DNA from: Terrisporobacter othiniensis
GTDB taxonomy: Bacteria > Bacillota > Clostridia > Peptostreptococcales > Peptostreptococcaceae
Assembly (NCBI RefSeq): GCF_000808015.1
Contig: NZ_JWHR01000079.1
Location: forward strand, 1 to 64,000
Length of the DNA stretch: 64,000 nucleotides
Direction of reading: 5' to 3'
Positions 8,924-17,578 of this stretch are shown piece by piece (within the stretch, counting starts at the first letter, position 1; each line of letters begins with the position of its first letter). Made by a program: the position numbers and the translations under genes. The notes under the pieces were generated by a model, which worked only from the letters and a program-made list of their open reading frames with translations, was not told the origin of the DNA and made no database searches.

Positions 8924-10846
8924 ATGAAACTTTTAGAAAACATCAATATAGGAAATATTACCCTAAAAAACAGAGTTATGTTTCCTCCGCTGACTACTGG
9001 CTATGAAGGTAGAGATGGTAGTTTAACTAAACAAAGTATTGAATTTTATGAAAGGTTAGCAAAAGGTGGTGTTTCATACATAGTAATTGGTGATGTTTCT
9101 CCAATTAATGGATTTACTTCTACACCAAAATTATATGACGATAGCCAAATAGATGGTTTCAAAAAACTATGTGATTCAATACATAAATATGATGCTAAGG
9201 TAGCTGCTCAGATATTTCATCCAGAGTATGACTGTGATGCTATAAATAAGATAGTTGCTACTGGTAATATGAAAGCTGTAAGAGAAAAACTACATCATGA
9301 TATGCAACACTTTGTAAATGAGGTTAGTGAGGAAGGTCTAAGAGATATCATCGATAAGATGTGTAATTGTGCAATACGTGCTCAAAAAGCTGGTGTTGAT
9401 ATTATTCAAATACATGGAGACAGATTAGTAGGTTCATTATGTAGTACTATATTAAATAAAAGAAATGATAAATTTGGGGGAACTTTAGAAAACAGAACTA
9501 GATTTGCACTAGAACTTGTAAAAGCACTAAAAAAAGCTGTTCCTAATATGCCTATTGATTATAAATTTTCAGTTGTTACACCTGAAAGAGGTAAAGGTGG
9601 AATCAATCTAGATGAAGCACCTATATTTGCTAAATGGTTAGAAGAAGCTGGAGTTGATATGCTTCATGTTGCTCAGGCAAATCATACTGGTAATATGGCT
9701 GACACTATTCCTCCAATGGGTGTACAGCCTTATGGATTCTTTGTTGATATTGCTGCTCAAATAAAGAAATCAGTAAATATTCCAGTTAGTACTGTTGGTA
9801 GAATATTTAACCCTAAAATGGCAGAAAGTATCCTAGAAGCTGATAAGGCAGATATAATTGGACTTGGTAGAATTTTACTTGCAGATCCTGATTGGGTAAA
9901 CAAAGTAAAAGAAAATAAATTTGAAGATATTCGCGAATGTATATCTTGTAATAAAGGATGTACTGACAATATTCAAAACCGTAAGTTTTTAAGCTGCATA
10001 CTAAATGCCGAAAATGGATATGAAGGAACTAGAAAAATCACTGAAGCTGTAACTAAGAAAAAAGTTATAGTAGTAGGAGGAGGACCTGCAGGGCTTGAAG
10101 CAGCACGTGTAGCAAGCTTAAAAGGTCATAGTGTTACTTTATTTGATGAAAATACATATTTAGGAGGTCAGTTAAATTTAGCTTGTATTCCTCCTAGAAA
10201 AAATGAAATTCGAAGAGCTATCAGATTTTTAACACATTCTGTAACTTCTCAAAATGTAGATTTACGACTTGGAAAAAAAGCAACTCAAGAAGATATATTA
10301 ACTTTAAATCCAGATGTTGTATTAGTCGCAGTAGGGTCAAGTAATTTTATACCAAGTATAGATGGCTATAATAAGCAAATGGTATGCGATTCATGGAAGA
10401 TCCTAAATGGTGAACAACAAGTATTTGGCAATATTGCTGTTATTGGCGGTGGTATGGTAGGTTGTGAAGTAGCTGAGCACTTATGCCTTCAAGAAGGAAA
10501 TAAAGTTTCTATAATTGAAATGGATAATAGTATAGCTAAGGGTGAAAGTAGTACTATACTTCCAACTTTGATGGAAAATTTCACGAGAAACAACGTTAAA
10601 ATATACACTAATCACAAAGTTAATAAAATAGATAAAGAATGTATAATTTGTGAAAACAATAATAATGAAATAAAAATACCTTGTGATTACGTAGTTATGG
10701 CAGTTGGTGCTAGACCTAATAGTTTTGATGTTGATAAATTATTAGAAAGTAATGTTAAAATTGTTAAAATAGGTGATTGTAAAGATAGAGCAGCTGATAT
10801 TGAAAATGCAATTAAAACTGCTTATGATGCTGCTAACGAAATATAA
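8924..10846 (+). CDS. NADH:flavin oxidoreductase / 2-enoate reductase-like (OYE plus FAD domain)
   Basis: 640 residues. Residues 1-335 are an Old Yellow Enzyme FMN barrel (start KNRVMFPPLTTGY.., VSTVGRI, IGLGRILLADPDW). C339, C342, C346 and C358 form the CxxCxxxC-x11-C iron-sulfur site. Residues 380-640 are an FAD/NAD(P) module with GGGPAG and a second dinucleotide motif (VIGGGMVGCEVAE). This is the layout of 2,4-dienoyl-CoA reductase, 2-enoate/cinnamate reductase and BaiCD/BaiH. With a cinnamoyl-type esterase next door, reduction of the freed acid's C=C bond is a reasonable role; a steroid or bile-acid role cannot be excluded. Confidence 0.88.
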   Translation: MKLLENINIGNITLKNRVMFPPLTTGYEGRDGSLTKQSIEFYERLAKGGVSYIVIGDVSPINGFTSTPKLYDDSQIDGFKKLCDSIHKYDAKVAAQIFHPEYDCDAINKIVATGNMKAVREKLHHDMQHFVNEVSEEGLRDIIDKMCNCAIRAQKAGVDIIQIHGDRLVGSLCSTILNKRNDKFGGTLENRTRFALELVKALKKAVPNMPIDYKFSVVTPERGKGGINLDEAPIFAKWLEEAGVDMLHVAQANHTGNMADTIPPMGVQPYGFFVDIAAQIKKSVNIPVSTVGRIFNPKMAESILEADKADIIGLGRILLADPDWVNKVKENKFEDIRECISCNKGCTDNIQNRKFLSCILNAENGYEGTRKITEAVTKKKVIVVGGGPAGLEAARVASLKGHSVTLFDENTYLGGQLNLACIPPRKNEIRRAIRFLTHSVTSQNVDLRLGKKATQEDILTLNPDVVLVAVGSSNFIPSIDGYNKQMVCDSWKILNGEQQVFGNIAVIGGGMVGCEVAEHLCLQEGNKVSIIEMDNSIAKGESSTILPTLMENFTRNNVKIYTNHKVNKIDKECIICENNNNEIKIPCDYVVMAVGARPNSFDVDKLLESNVKIVKIGDCKDRAADIENAIKTAYDAANEI

Positions 10847-11233
10847 ATAACATATATAATATAAAAAATCACTTTATGAACTAAAGAATATTGATCATTT
10901 AAATTAATTTATGTTTTAGAGTGATTATGTGTCCGCTTTTTCATTATACTCTGATTTGCTGAATAAAGAATTTTTAGCAAAAATATGTATGATGAGAGAG
11001 TGGACTATGTTTTTTTATTATATTTTTAAAAAAGCATATAAACTACTCTTGCAATGATAGATTTAGAATAATTTTTATAGTTTCTATTTTATTGTTATTA
11101 TTAATAATTATTTGTGTTTTACGTTTTATATTTTCAAACATAAATAATAAAAAATAGTACTATAATTCTTCAAGAAAAGGATTGCAGTATGAAAAATGTT
11201 ATGATAATATAAAATAAATGAGAATAGAAATTA

Positions 11234-11264
11234 GGATGGTAATTGTTTTAATGCAAGCTAGACC
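11234..11264 (+). promoter_or_regulatory. RAT-like antiterminator RNA site 1
   Basis: GGATGGTAA...GCTAGACC is like the LicT/BglG ribonucleic antiterminator pattern GGATTGTTAC...GGCAAAACC. Its last bases (ACC) are the first bases of the following terminator stem, the overlap expected if binding by the LicT-type protein blocks termination. Nearly the same ends occur at 12285-12311. Confidence 0.45.
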
Positions 11265-11320
11265 TATTTATAAGCAATACAGGTATACTATACCTATTTT
11301 GCCTATAAATAGGTTTTTTT
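11262..11320 (+). terminator. Leader terminator before the antiterminator gene
   Basis: ACCTATTTATA (11262-11272) pairs with TATAAATAGGT (11304-11314), followed by seven T. A small inner hairpin AGGTAT-ACT-ATACCT (11281-11295) sits in the loop. It would stop transcription before licT unless the upstream RAT folds. Confidence 0.7.
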
Positions 11321-11338
11321 ATTTTGGAGGATAAACAG

Positions 11339-12184
11339 ATGATAATACATAGAATACTTAATAATAATGTTGTAATAATTCTTGATAAAGACGAGAAAGA
11401 ATGTGTAGTTTGTGGAAAGGGTATTGCTTTTAAAAAGAAAATAGGTGATAGCGTTGATAGTAAACAAGTTAATAAAGTGTTTATCTTAAAAGACCAGAGT
11501 ATGAATGAAAAGTTTAAACAGCTATTGCTAAACATACCTATAGAGCATGTTAAAATGGCAGATGAAATAATAAATCTAGCAGAAGAAAGGTTAGGTAAAA
11601 AATTAAATGATAGTTTAATAATTTCATTAAGTGATCACTTGTATACTGCTATTGCTCGTTACTCAGAGGGGATTGCAATTAAAAATGCCATGCTTTGGGA
11701 TATTAAACGATTTTATGAGGATGAATTTGAAATTGGCATGAATGCATTGGATATAATTGAAGAATTATTTAATGTACGTTTACCTGATGATGAAGCAGGT
11801 TTTATTGCTTTACATATTGTCAACGCATATATGGATGAAAGTAATATGGATCAAATTATAGATATAACTCGTATTATGCAAGAAATATCTAATATAGTTA
11901 AGTATTATTTTAGAATTGAATTTGATACTAACTCAGTTTATTATTATCGTTTTATAACACATCTTAAATTTTTTGCTCAAAGATTAGCTTTAAGAAAACC
12001 AATCGATGATGAAAGTAGCGATGGATTGCTAGATGTTGTTAAAGTAAAATATCATACATCATATAAATGTGTAGGAAAAATTAGTAACTATATTAAGAGC
12101 AAATATGATTATGAATTATCAAATGAAGAACAATTATATCTTACAATTCATATTGAACGTATGATTTATAAAAGTAAACTTTAA
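11339..12184 (+). CDS. licT: BglG/LicT-family transcriptional antiterminator
   Basis: 281 residues. ATG 11339 is chosen over TTG 11324 because the GGAGG at 11326-11330 lies 8 bases before it and the protein then starts IHRILNNNVVIILD, the usual RNA-binding CAT domain (1-55). Two PRD domains follow, with histidines in IISLSDHLYTAI and FIALHIVNAY (PRD1), and FITHLKFFAQRL and LTIHIERM (PRD2). PTS phosphorylation of such histidines sets activity. It controls the PTS and glucosidase genes downstream and, from the leader, itself. Confidence 0.92.
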   Translation: MIIHRILNNNVVIILDKDEKECVVCGKGIAFKKKIGDSVDSKQVNKVFILKDQSMNEKFKQLLLNIPIEHVKMADEIINLAEERLGKKLNDSLIISLSDHLYTAIARYSEGIAIKNAMLWDIKRFYEDEFEIGMNALDIIEELFNVRLPDDEAGFIALHIVNAYMDESNMDQIIDITRIMQEISNIVKYYFRIEFDTNSVYYYRFITHLKFFAQRLALRKPIDDESSDGLLDVVKVKYHTSYKCVGKISNYIKSKYDYELSNEEQLYLTIHIERMIYKSKL

Positions 12185-12284
12185 ATTAGTTAATATGCCT
12201 ATATAGGTATCTAAATATAAAATATTATACAAAAGGATGTGATTAATGATTAGATTAAAGCAACAGTAGTTAATTTTTTTATTT

Positions 12285-12311
12285 GGATGGTAACATTAAG
12301 TTGGCTAAACC
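12285..12311 (+). promoter_or_regulatory. RAT-like antiterminator RNA site 2
   Basis: GGATGGTAA...GGCTAAACC repeats the ends of the site before licT and sits 42 bases before the PTS gene. A weak stem TTGGCT (12301-12306) with AGCTAA (12325-12330) could be a poor competing terminator but lacks a T run. Candidate only. Confidence 0.4.
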
Positions 12312-12352
12312 TTCAATTTTTAAAAGCTAAGTTAAAATGGAGGTAAAGAAAT

Positions 12353-14194
12353 ATGGGAAAATATTCAAAATTAGCAGAGGACATTATTAAAAATGTCGGT
12401 GGAAAAGAAAATATTATAGACTTAAAACACTGTATTACGCGTTTACGTTTCAATCTAAAGGATGAAAGTATAGCAAATGATGATATTTTAAAAAACATGG
12501 ATGGTGTCATTACTATTATGAAATCCATGGGACAGTATATGGTTGTTATTGGGGAACATGTTCCTCATGTATATACTGAAGTTTGCGAAAAAATAGGAAT
12601 GAAGCCTTATGGTGGACAAGAAGGAGAAGAAGCTAAAGAAAAAAAGTCAAGCTTATTTAATCGTGTTTTAAATGTGGTTATGGGAGGAATGGGTCCTTGC
12701 TTAAACATGATTTGTGCAAGTGGTATTGTCAAAGGGGTGACAACCTTATTAACTGTTTCAGGAATTATTAAGCCTGAAGATGGAATATATCTTCTTTTAA
12801 CAGCAATAGGAGATGCAATTTTCTTCTATTTACCATTAATGCTTGGTCAAAACGTAGCGAAGAAGTTAGAAATGGATCCTTTCTTAGGATTCCTTATTGG
12901 AGCAATTATGTGTTATCCAGCAATAAATGGTGTAGATATTAATTTGTTTGGACATGTATTTAATGCTACTTATACGGGATCATTCTTACCAGTAGTATTT
13001 ATGATTGCGGCAGCAGCACCTTTAGAAAGATTTTTCAAAAAATATGTGCCAGATTTAGTTAGTAATTTTATTGTGCCAGTACTTGTATTAATAATTGTTA
13101 TTCCTATAGGATTTGTTTTAATTGGACCTGTTGCAAATCTAATTGGAGTTGGAATTAATTATGGAATGAATTCATTGATTGAAGTTAGTCCATTAATTGC
13201 TGGAACTCTTCTAGCTGGATTCTATCAAGTATTTGTACTATTTGGTGTAAGTGGTGTGTTATATATGTTCCCATTTATGGATTTAATGCAAGGTATTCCT
13301 AGTCAATTAATGGCATATACATACTTTGCATGTTTTGCACAAATAGGTGTTGTACTTGCAATTTATTTAAAAACTAAAGACAAGAAGCTAAAATCTATAG
13401 CTCTTCCAGCGTTTATATCAGGAATATTTGGTGTTACTGAGCCAGCTATATATGGTGTTACGCTACCACGTATTAAAATGTTTGTTGTATCTTGTATTGG
13501 TTCAGCAACTGCTGGTATAGTAGTATATTTTGCTAATATTATGATGTATACATATGCAGGCATGGGCGTTATAGGATTATTAGGTTTATTAAATCCAAAA
13601 GGACCAGAAATACTACCACTTGTAATAGCTACAGTAGTTCCGTTTGTTTTTTCTTTTGTAGTTGCTTATTTAACTTATAAAGATGATGAAGTTGAAGCAA
13701 AAATAGAGACAAAAGTAGATGGCAAAGTTGAAAAAACAGGAAAAGAAACTGTTTTTGCTCCTATAAAAGGAGAAGTGGCACCTTTAAAAGAGTCTGCTGA
13801 TGCTGCGTTTGCTTGTGAGGCATTAGGAAAAGGAATCGTAATTAAAGCAGAAGAGGGAAAAGTTGTCGCTCCATTTGATGGTGTAGTAAGAACATTATTC
13901 CCAACAAAGCATGCTATTGGAATTGCTTCTGATAATGGTTGTGAAATGCTTATCCATGTAGGATATAATACTGTTCAATTAGAAGGAAAATACTTTGAAA
14001 GTTTTGTAACGCAAGGAGATACAGTTAAAAAAGGAGATCTACTAGTATCTTTTGATATTAATCAGATTAAAGAAGAGGGTTATAGTATAGAAACACCTGT
14101 TGTTATTACTAATACTGATAATTATTTAGATATTATAGAAACAAAAAATAAAAGCGTAGAGGCTGGAGAAGAGCTTCTTACAGTTATACATTAG
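12353..14194 (+). CDS. bglP: PTS beta-glucoside transporter, EIIBCA
   Basis: 613 residues with fused domains. IIB (1-85) has the phosphocysteine in KHCITRLRFN; IIC (about 105-450) is the membrane channel with GVTEPAIYGVTLP; IIA (about 465-613) has the phosphohistidine in LIHVGYNTVQLEG. Imports and phosphorylates aryl-beta-glucosides or cellobiose-like sugars at the membrane. Preceded by licT and a RAT-like site and followed 12 bases later by the matching glycosidase, a standard bgl operon. Confidence 0.95.
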   Translation: MGKYSKLAEDIIKNVGGKENIIDLKHCITRLRFNLKDESIANDDILKNMDGVITIMKSMGQYMVVIGEHVPHVYTEVCEKIGMKPYGGQEGEEAKEKKSSLFNRVLNVVMGGMGPCLNMICASGIVKGVTTLLTVSGIIKPEDGIYLLLTAIGDAIFFYLPLMLGQNVAKKLEMDPFLGFLIGAIMCYPAINGVDINLFGHVFNATYTGSFLPVVFMIAAAAPLERFFKKYVPDLVSNFIVPVLVLIIVIPIGFVLIGPVANLIGVGINYGMNSLIEVSPLIAGTLLAGFYQVFVLFGVSGVLYMFPFMDLMQGIPSQLMAYTYFACFAQIGVVLAIYLKTKDKKLKSIALPAFISGIFGVTEPAIYGVTLPRIKMFVVSCIGSATAGIVVYFANIMMYTYAGMGVIGLLGLLNPKGPEILPLVIATVVPFVFSFVVAYLTYKDDEVEAKIETKVDGKVEKTGKETVFAPIKGEVAPLKESADAAFACEALGKGIVIKAEEGKVVAPFDGVVRTLFPTKHAIGIASDNGCEMLIHVGYNTVQLEGKYFESFVTQGDTVKKGDLLVSFDINQIKEEGYSIETPVVITNTDNYLDIIETKNKSVEAGEELLTVIH

Positions 14195-14206
14195 GAGGGA
14201 TATAAT

Positions 14207-15676
14207 ATGAGTTTTCCAAAGAATTTTTATTGGGGCGGTGCAACTGCTGCTAATCAATGTGAAGGGGCTTACAATGTAGATGGAAGAGGTCTAGCAAAAA
14301 CAGATGTTACAACTGCTGGAACAGCTACAAAACCACGTGGCATAACTTATCGTTTACCAAGTGGTGAAACAGGAATAGCTCCTATGTTTACACCATATCC
14401 TAAGGATGCAAAAGGTGTTGTTTTAGATGAACACTATTATCCTAATCATAATGCAATTGATTTTTATCATCATTATAAAGAAGATATTGCTTTATTTGCT
14501 GAAATGGGATTTAAAATTTTCCGTATGTCTATTTCATGGTCAAGAATATTTCCTAATGGGATAGAAGATAAACCTAATCAAAAAGGTATTGAATTCTATC
14601 GTAATATATTTAAAGAACTTAAAAAATATAATATTGAACCATTAGTAACAATTTCTCATTATGATACACCACTTTATTTGGAAGAAGAATTAGGTGGATG
14701 GAAAAATCGTCAGCTTATTTCATTATTTGATCGTTATACAGAAGTATTATTTAATGAATTTAAAGGATTAGTAAAATATTGGTTAACTTTTAATGAAATA
14801 AATAGCCTTTTAATGTTTAAGGACTTTATGCCTAATATGTCGAGTGAAGATATAGCAAAAAATTATCAATCTTTACATAATCAGCTTGTTGCAAGTGCTA
14901 GAGCTGTAAAACGTGCACATTCTATTGACCCACAGTATCAGGTAGGATGTATGATGGCAGGAGCATGTTCATATCCATTAACATGTAACCCAGCAGATGT
15001 ATTAAGAAATCAAAAGAAAATGCAAGATAACTTCTATTACTGTGGAGATGTTATGGTACGTGGAGAATATCCTGTATTTGCGAAAAGATTATGGGAAGAA
15101 GATAATGTTAAGCTAGAATGTACAGAAGAGGATATTAAAAACTTAAAAGAAGGAAAAGTTGATTTCTTTACTTTTTCTTATTATTCAACTACTTGTACTT
15201 CAGCAGATGAAAGTATAGCTAAAGACGGTTTAGGAAACTTCAGCCTTGGCTCAAAAAACCCATATATAGAATATTCTGAGTGGGGATGGGGAATGGATCC
15301 TATAGGTTTACGTTACTATTTAAATGAAATCTATAATCGTTATGAAATTCCAGTTATGGTCGTCGAAAATGGACTAGGAGCTATAGATGAGCTTACAGAA
15401 GACAAAAAAGTACATGATCCATATCGTGTTGAATACCTAAGAGAACATATTAAAGCTATGGAAGGTGCCTTAGAAGATGGGGTGGATTTAATTGCATATA
15501 CACCTTGGGGATGTATCGACTTAATCAGTGCTTCTACTGGAGAAATGAAAAAACGTTACGGTTTTATTTATGTAGATCTTGATAACGAAGGTAACGGAAC
15601 AATGAAAAGATATAAAAAAGATTCATTTGATTGGTACAAGAAAGTTATAGCTACTAATGGTGCAGATTTAGATTAA
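14207..15676 (+). CDS. bglA: 6-phospho-beta-glucosidase, GH1
   Basis: 489 residues, cytoplasmic TIM barrel. Starts FPKNFYWGGATAANQCEGAY; acid/base glutamate in LTFNEIN, nucleophile glutamate in VVENGLGA, and YTPWGCIDLISASTGEMKKRYGFIYVD near the end, with the Ser/Lys/Tyr set that binds 6-phosphate. Hydrolyses the phosphorylated glucoside brought in by the PTS protein to glucose 6-phosphate and the aglycone. AGGAGG ribosome site; last gene of the unit. Confidence 0.95.
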   Translation: MSFPKNFYWGGATAANQCEGAYNVDGRGLAKTDVTTAGTATKPRGITYRLPSGETGIAPMFTPYPKDAKGVVLDEHYYPNHNAIDFYHHYKEDIALFAEMGFKIFRMSISWSRIFPNGIEDKPNQKGIEFYRNIFKELKKYNIEPLVTISHYDTPLYLEEELGGWKNRQLISLFDRYTEVLFNEFKGLVKYWLTFNEINSLLMFKDFMPNMSSEDIAKNYQSLHNQLVASARAVKRAHSIDPQYQVGCMMAGACSYPLTCNPADVLRNQKKMQDNFYYCGDVMVRGEYPVFAKRLWEEDNVKLECTEEDIKNLKEGKVDFFTFSYYSTTCTSADESIAKDGLGNFSLGSKNPYIEYSEWGWGMDPIGLRYYLNEIYNRYEIPVMVVENGLGAIDELTEDKKVHDPYRVEYLREHIKAMEGALEDGVDLIAYTPWGCIDLISASTGEMKKRYGFIYVDLDNEGNGTMKRYKKDSFDWYKKVIATNGADLD

Positions 15677-15854
15677 TAGTAGAATATTTGGAATTACTAG
15701 ACTTTATGGTTTGGTAGTTCCTTTTATTTTGTCTTTTAGTACACATCTATCACACAATCAGAAAAATAAGTTAAAATAAAATTTGACACAAATAATCTAA
15801 ATATAGATTCAAACGTGAATGAGATAAATAATCAGAATATTCAGGATGAATAAT

Positions 15855-15925
15855 GATGTACCGAACGTGACGTACGGTTGTGTGAGAGTATGCTAAATAA
15901 AATAATTATTTAGCTCCTACTCGAT
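15855..15925 (+). mobile_element. Group II intron 3' end remnant (domain V/VI-like)
   Basis: GTACCGAACGTGACGTACGGTT resembles the 3' half and closing stem of a bacterial intron domain V (..CGTACGGTTctgtgagagg..). It is followed by a hairpin GCTAAATAA/TTATTTAGC (15892-15914) and CTCCTACTCGAT, which looks like domain VI with the branch region and an intron end. No reverse-transcriptase frame remains. The 5' part is absent, so this is a scar. The call rests on motif memory. Confidence 0.45.
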
Positions 15926-16124
15926 TTATAAATAAGTATAGATATTAGTAGAAAAATGAGCGAAATACAAGATAAAAGAATAAAATACAAAAATGATTAG
16001 TGAATATATTTAAAATAAGATAAAATAATGAAAAATATAATAATTTTAACTATAAAAATGAAAAAAATGTCGTAATAAAAAAAATATTGACAAAAAGTAT
16101 CAAAATGATTTATTCTATATTTAA

Positions 16125-16158
16125 GAGTGAAATACATCAAAAGTAGAGCGAAATACAA
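16125..16158 (+). promoter_or_regulatory. Tandem direct repeats, candidate LytTR operator
   Basis: GAGTGAAATACA (16125) and GAGCGAAATACA (16146) are 21 bases apart, two helical turns, the geometry used by LytTR response regulators. A third copy is at 15958. A LytS/LytTR pair lies downstream at 19.4-21.3 kb and a weak TTGGTT..TATATT promoter follows the repeats, so activation of the antiporter-amidohydrolase genes is plausible. Confidence 0.4.
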
Positions 16159-16222
16159 AATATTTTGGTTTTAAAATTAAAAAAGTCAGTTATATTAATT
16201 GACTAATCGAGGAGGTTTTAAT

Positions 16223-17533
16223 ATGGATATATTAGCTTTACTAATAATATCGCCAGTACTATTTTTAATAGGACAGTTTGTGGCAAAAAAAGCTAAAATA
16301 GCTCCACCAATATTTTATTTAATATTAGGTGTGTTATTTGGAGGAAGCATAGGTGTAGTTCATATATTTGGAAATCAAGACTTACTTCCCAATATGGCAA
16401 ATTACAACACAATAGCATTATGGCTTATGTTCTTTGGAGCAGGATTTAATATTGATATCAACAAGTTAAAGAGCTCAGGAAAAGACACTATAAATATGTC
16501 AGTAATCCCAGTATATATTGAAGCTATAGTTATGACAGGAGTAGTTTTCTTAGGATTAAAAGTTTTACCACTAGGATTTGATTTAAAATTACCTCATGTA
16601 GCAATAATAATGTTGTTATTTGCATGTGCATCACCAGCAAACGTTATTCCAGCGTGTGTAGCTCTTAATATGAAGGGACTTGCAGGGAAAAATAGAATAA
16701 CAGATACAGTTCTTACTGCTTCTATATTTGATAACTTTACACATTTCCCACTATTAGTAGTAGCAATTGTTCTTACAGTAGCGCCAGTAATGGGAATGAA
16801 ATTATCACCATTAATGTTAGTAGGAATAGTAATAGGAGTTGTATTAGCATTAGGAGTAATATGTATATTAGCATCATTATTAGGAGGAATAGTAGCGAAA
16901 ATATTGTCATCACTTAGTGATAAAGTAGCAAAGAACCCTCAAAATAAGAAAGTTGCAATATCTTATACTATGATATATTTTGCAATATTTGCACTTATAC
17001 TTAACTTCGCAGGACCTTTAAAAAGTTTAGCAGTTTTAATTATAGTTGCTGTGTCAGTTGGTATAAACTCAAAAGAAAAAAATAAACTAGGTGGAATAAT
17101 AGGATTTAATTCATCAGTAGTATTTGCGATGTTTGGAAGTCCAATAATATTTACATACGTAGGTTCATTAATAAATATACAAGCCTTATTAAACCCAGTG
17201 ATGCTAGCGTTTGGAGTAGCAGTAACATTTATAGGAATAGCAGTAAAAGGATTTGTTACAAAAGTAGTATTAAAAGATGAAAAGTATACTTATGGAGAAA
17301 GAAAGTTTGCTATGGCAGCATTTGTATCAAAAGGAATAATATTAGTTAATTTCTCATTAATACTTATGGGACCTCTTACGTCAATGGGATTAGGTTATGT
17401 AGTAGACTTTATGATATTATTAGCAGCAATTAGTATAGTAGCTTCAGTTCCATTAGGAATAACATTATTAGATAAGGCTGAAGGAAAATGGCTTACTAAG
17501 GAAGATCAAGAAACAGTTTCAAAAGCAAGTTAA
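16223..17533 (+). CDS. Cation:proton antiporter-like membrane protein
   Basis: 436 residues, about twelve to thirteen hydrophobic helices. ATG 16223 is chosen over TTG 16199 because GAGGAGG lies just before it. The sequence (FYLILGVLFGG, FFGAGFNIDINKLK, FACASPANVIPACVALNMKG) resembles CPA-type Na+/H+ exchangers, though it may carry another ion or an organic acid. It sits 45 bases before an amidohydrolase, suggesting uptake of that enzyme's substrate or export of a product. Confidence 0.7.
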   Translation: MDILALLIISPVLFLIGQFVAKKAKIAPPIFYLILGVLFGGSIGVVHIFGNQDLLPNMANYNTIALWLMFFGAGFNIDINKLKSSGKDTINMSVIPVYIEAIVMTGVVFLGLKVLPLGFDLKLPHVAIIMLLFACASPANVIPACVALNMKGLAGKNRITDTVLTASIFDNFTHFPLLVVAIVLTVAPVMGMKLSPLMLVGIVIGVVLALGVICILASLLGGIVAKILSSLSDKVAKNPQNKKVAISYTMIYFAIFALILNFAGPLKSLAVLIIVAVSVGINSKEKNKLGGIIGFNSSVVFAMFGSPIIFTYVGSLINIQALLNPVMLAFGVAVTFIGIAVKGFVTKVVLKDEKYTYGERKFAMAAFVSKGIILVNFSLILMGPLTSMGLGYVVDFMILLAAISIVASVPLGITLLDKAEGKWLTKEDQETVSKAS

Positions 17534-17578
17534 TTAATTTAAATGAAATATATACTTAAGTATGGGAGAGTGTCATAA

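Larger units (their letters stand above)
10847..11338. other. Leader region of the beta-glucoside operon
   Basis: About 490 bases without a gene. The left half contains a weak long-range pair (AATCACT near 10866 with AGTGATT near 10920) that may end the preceding operon. The right end carries the RAT-like element and terminator described separately. The middle is very AT-rich and shows nothing I can name. Confidence 0.5.
15677..16222. other. Long intergenic region with intron scar and repeats
   Basis: 545 bases with no ORF. It contains a group II intron 3' remnant (about 15855-15925), a lone GAGCGAAATACAA copy at 15958, two more spaced 21 bases apart (16125 and 16146), and a promoter-like TTGACA-N18-TATTCT (16087-16116). 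The rest is AT-rich and unassigned. Confidence 0.6.

Noticed and set aside
16087..16116. TTGACA-N18-TATTCT as the sole promoter of the antiporter operon
   Set aside because: The direct repeats would then lie downstream of the start; a promoter after the repeats fits an activator better, so this is left unassigned.
15958..16158. GAGCGAAATACA copies as a CRISPR array
   Set aside because: Only three short copies with unequal spacing, no cas genes and no spacer-length regularity.
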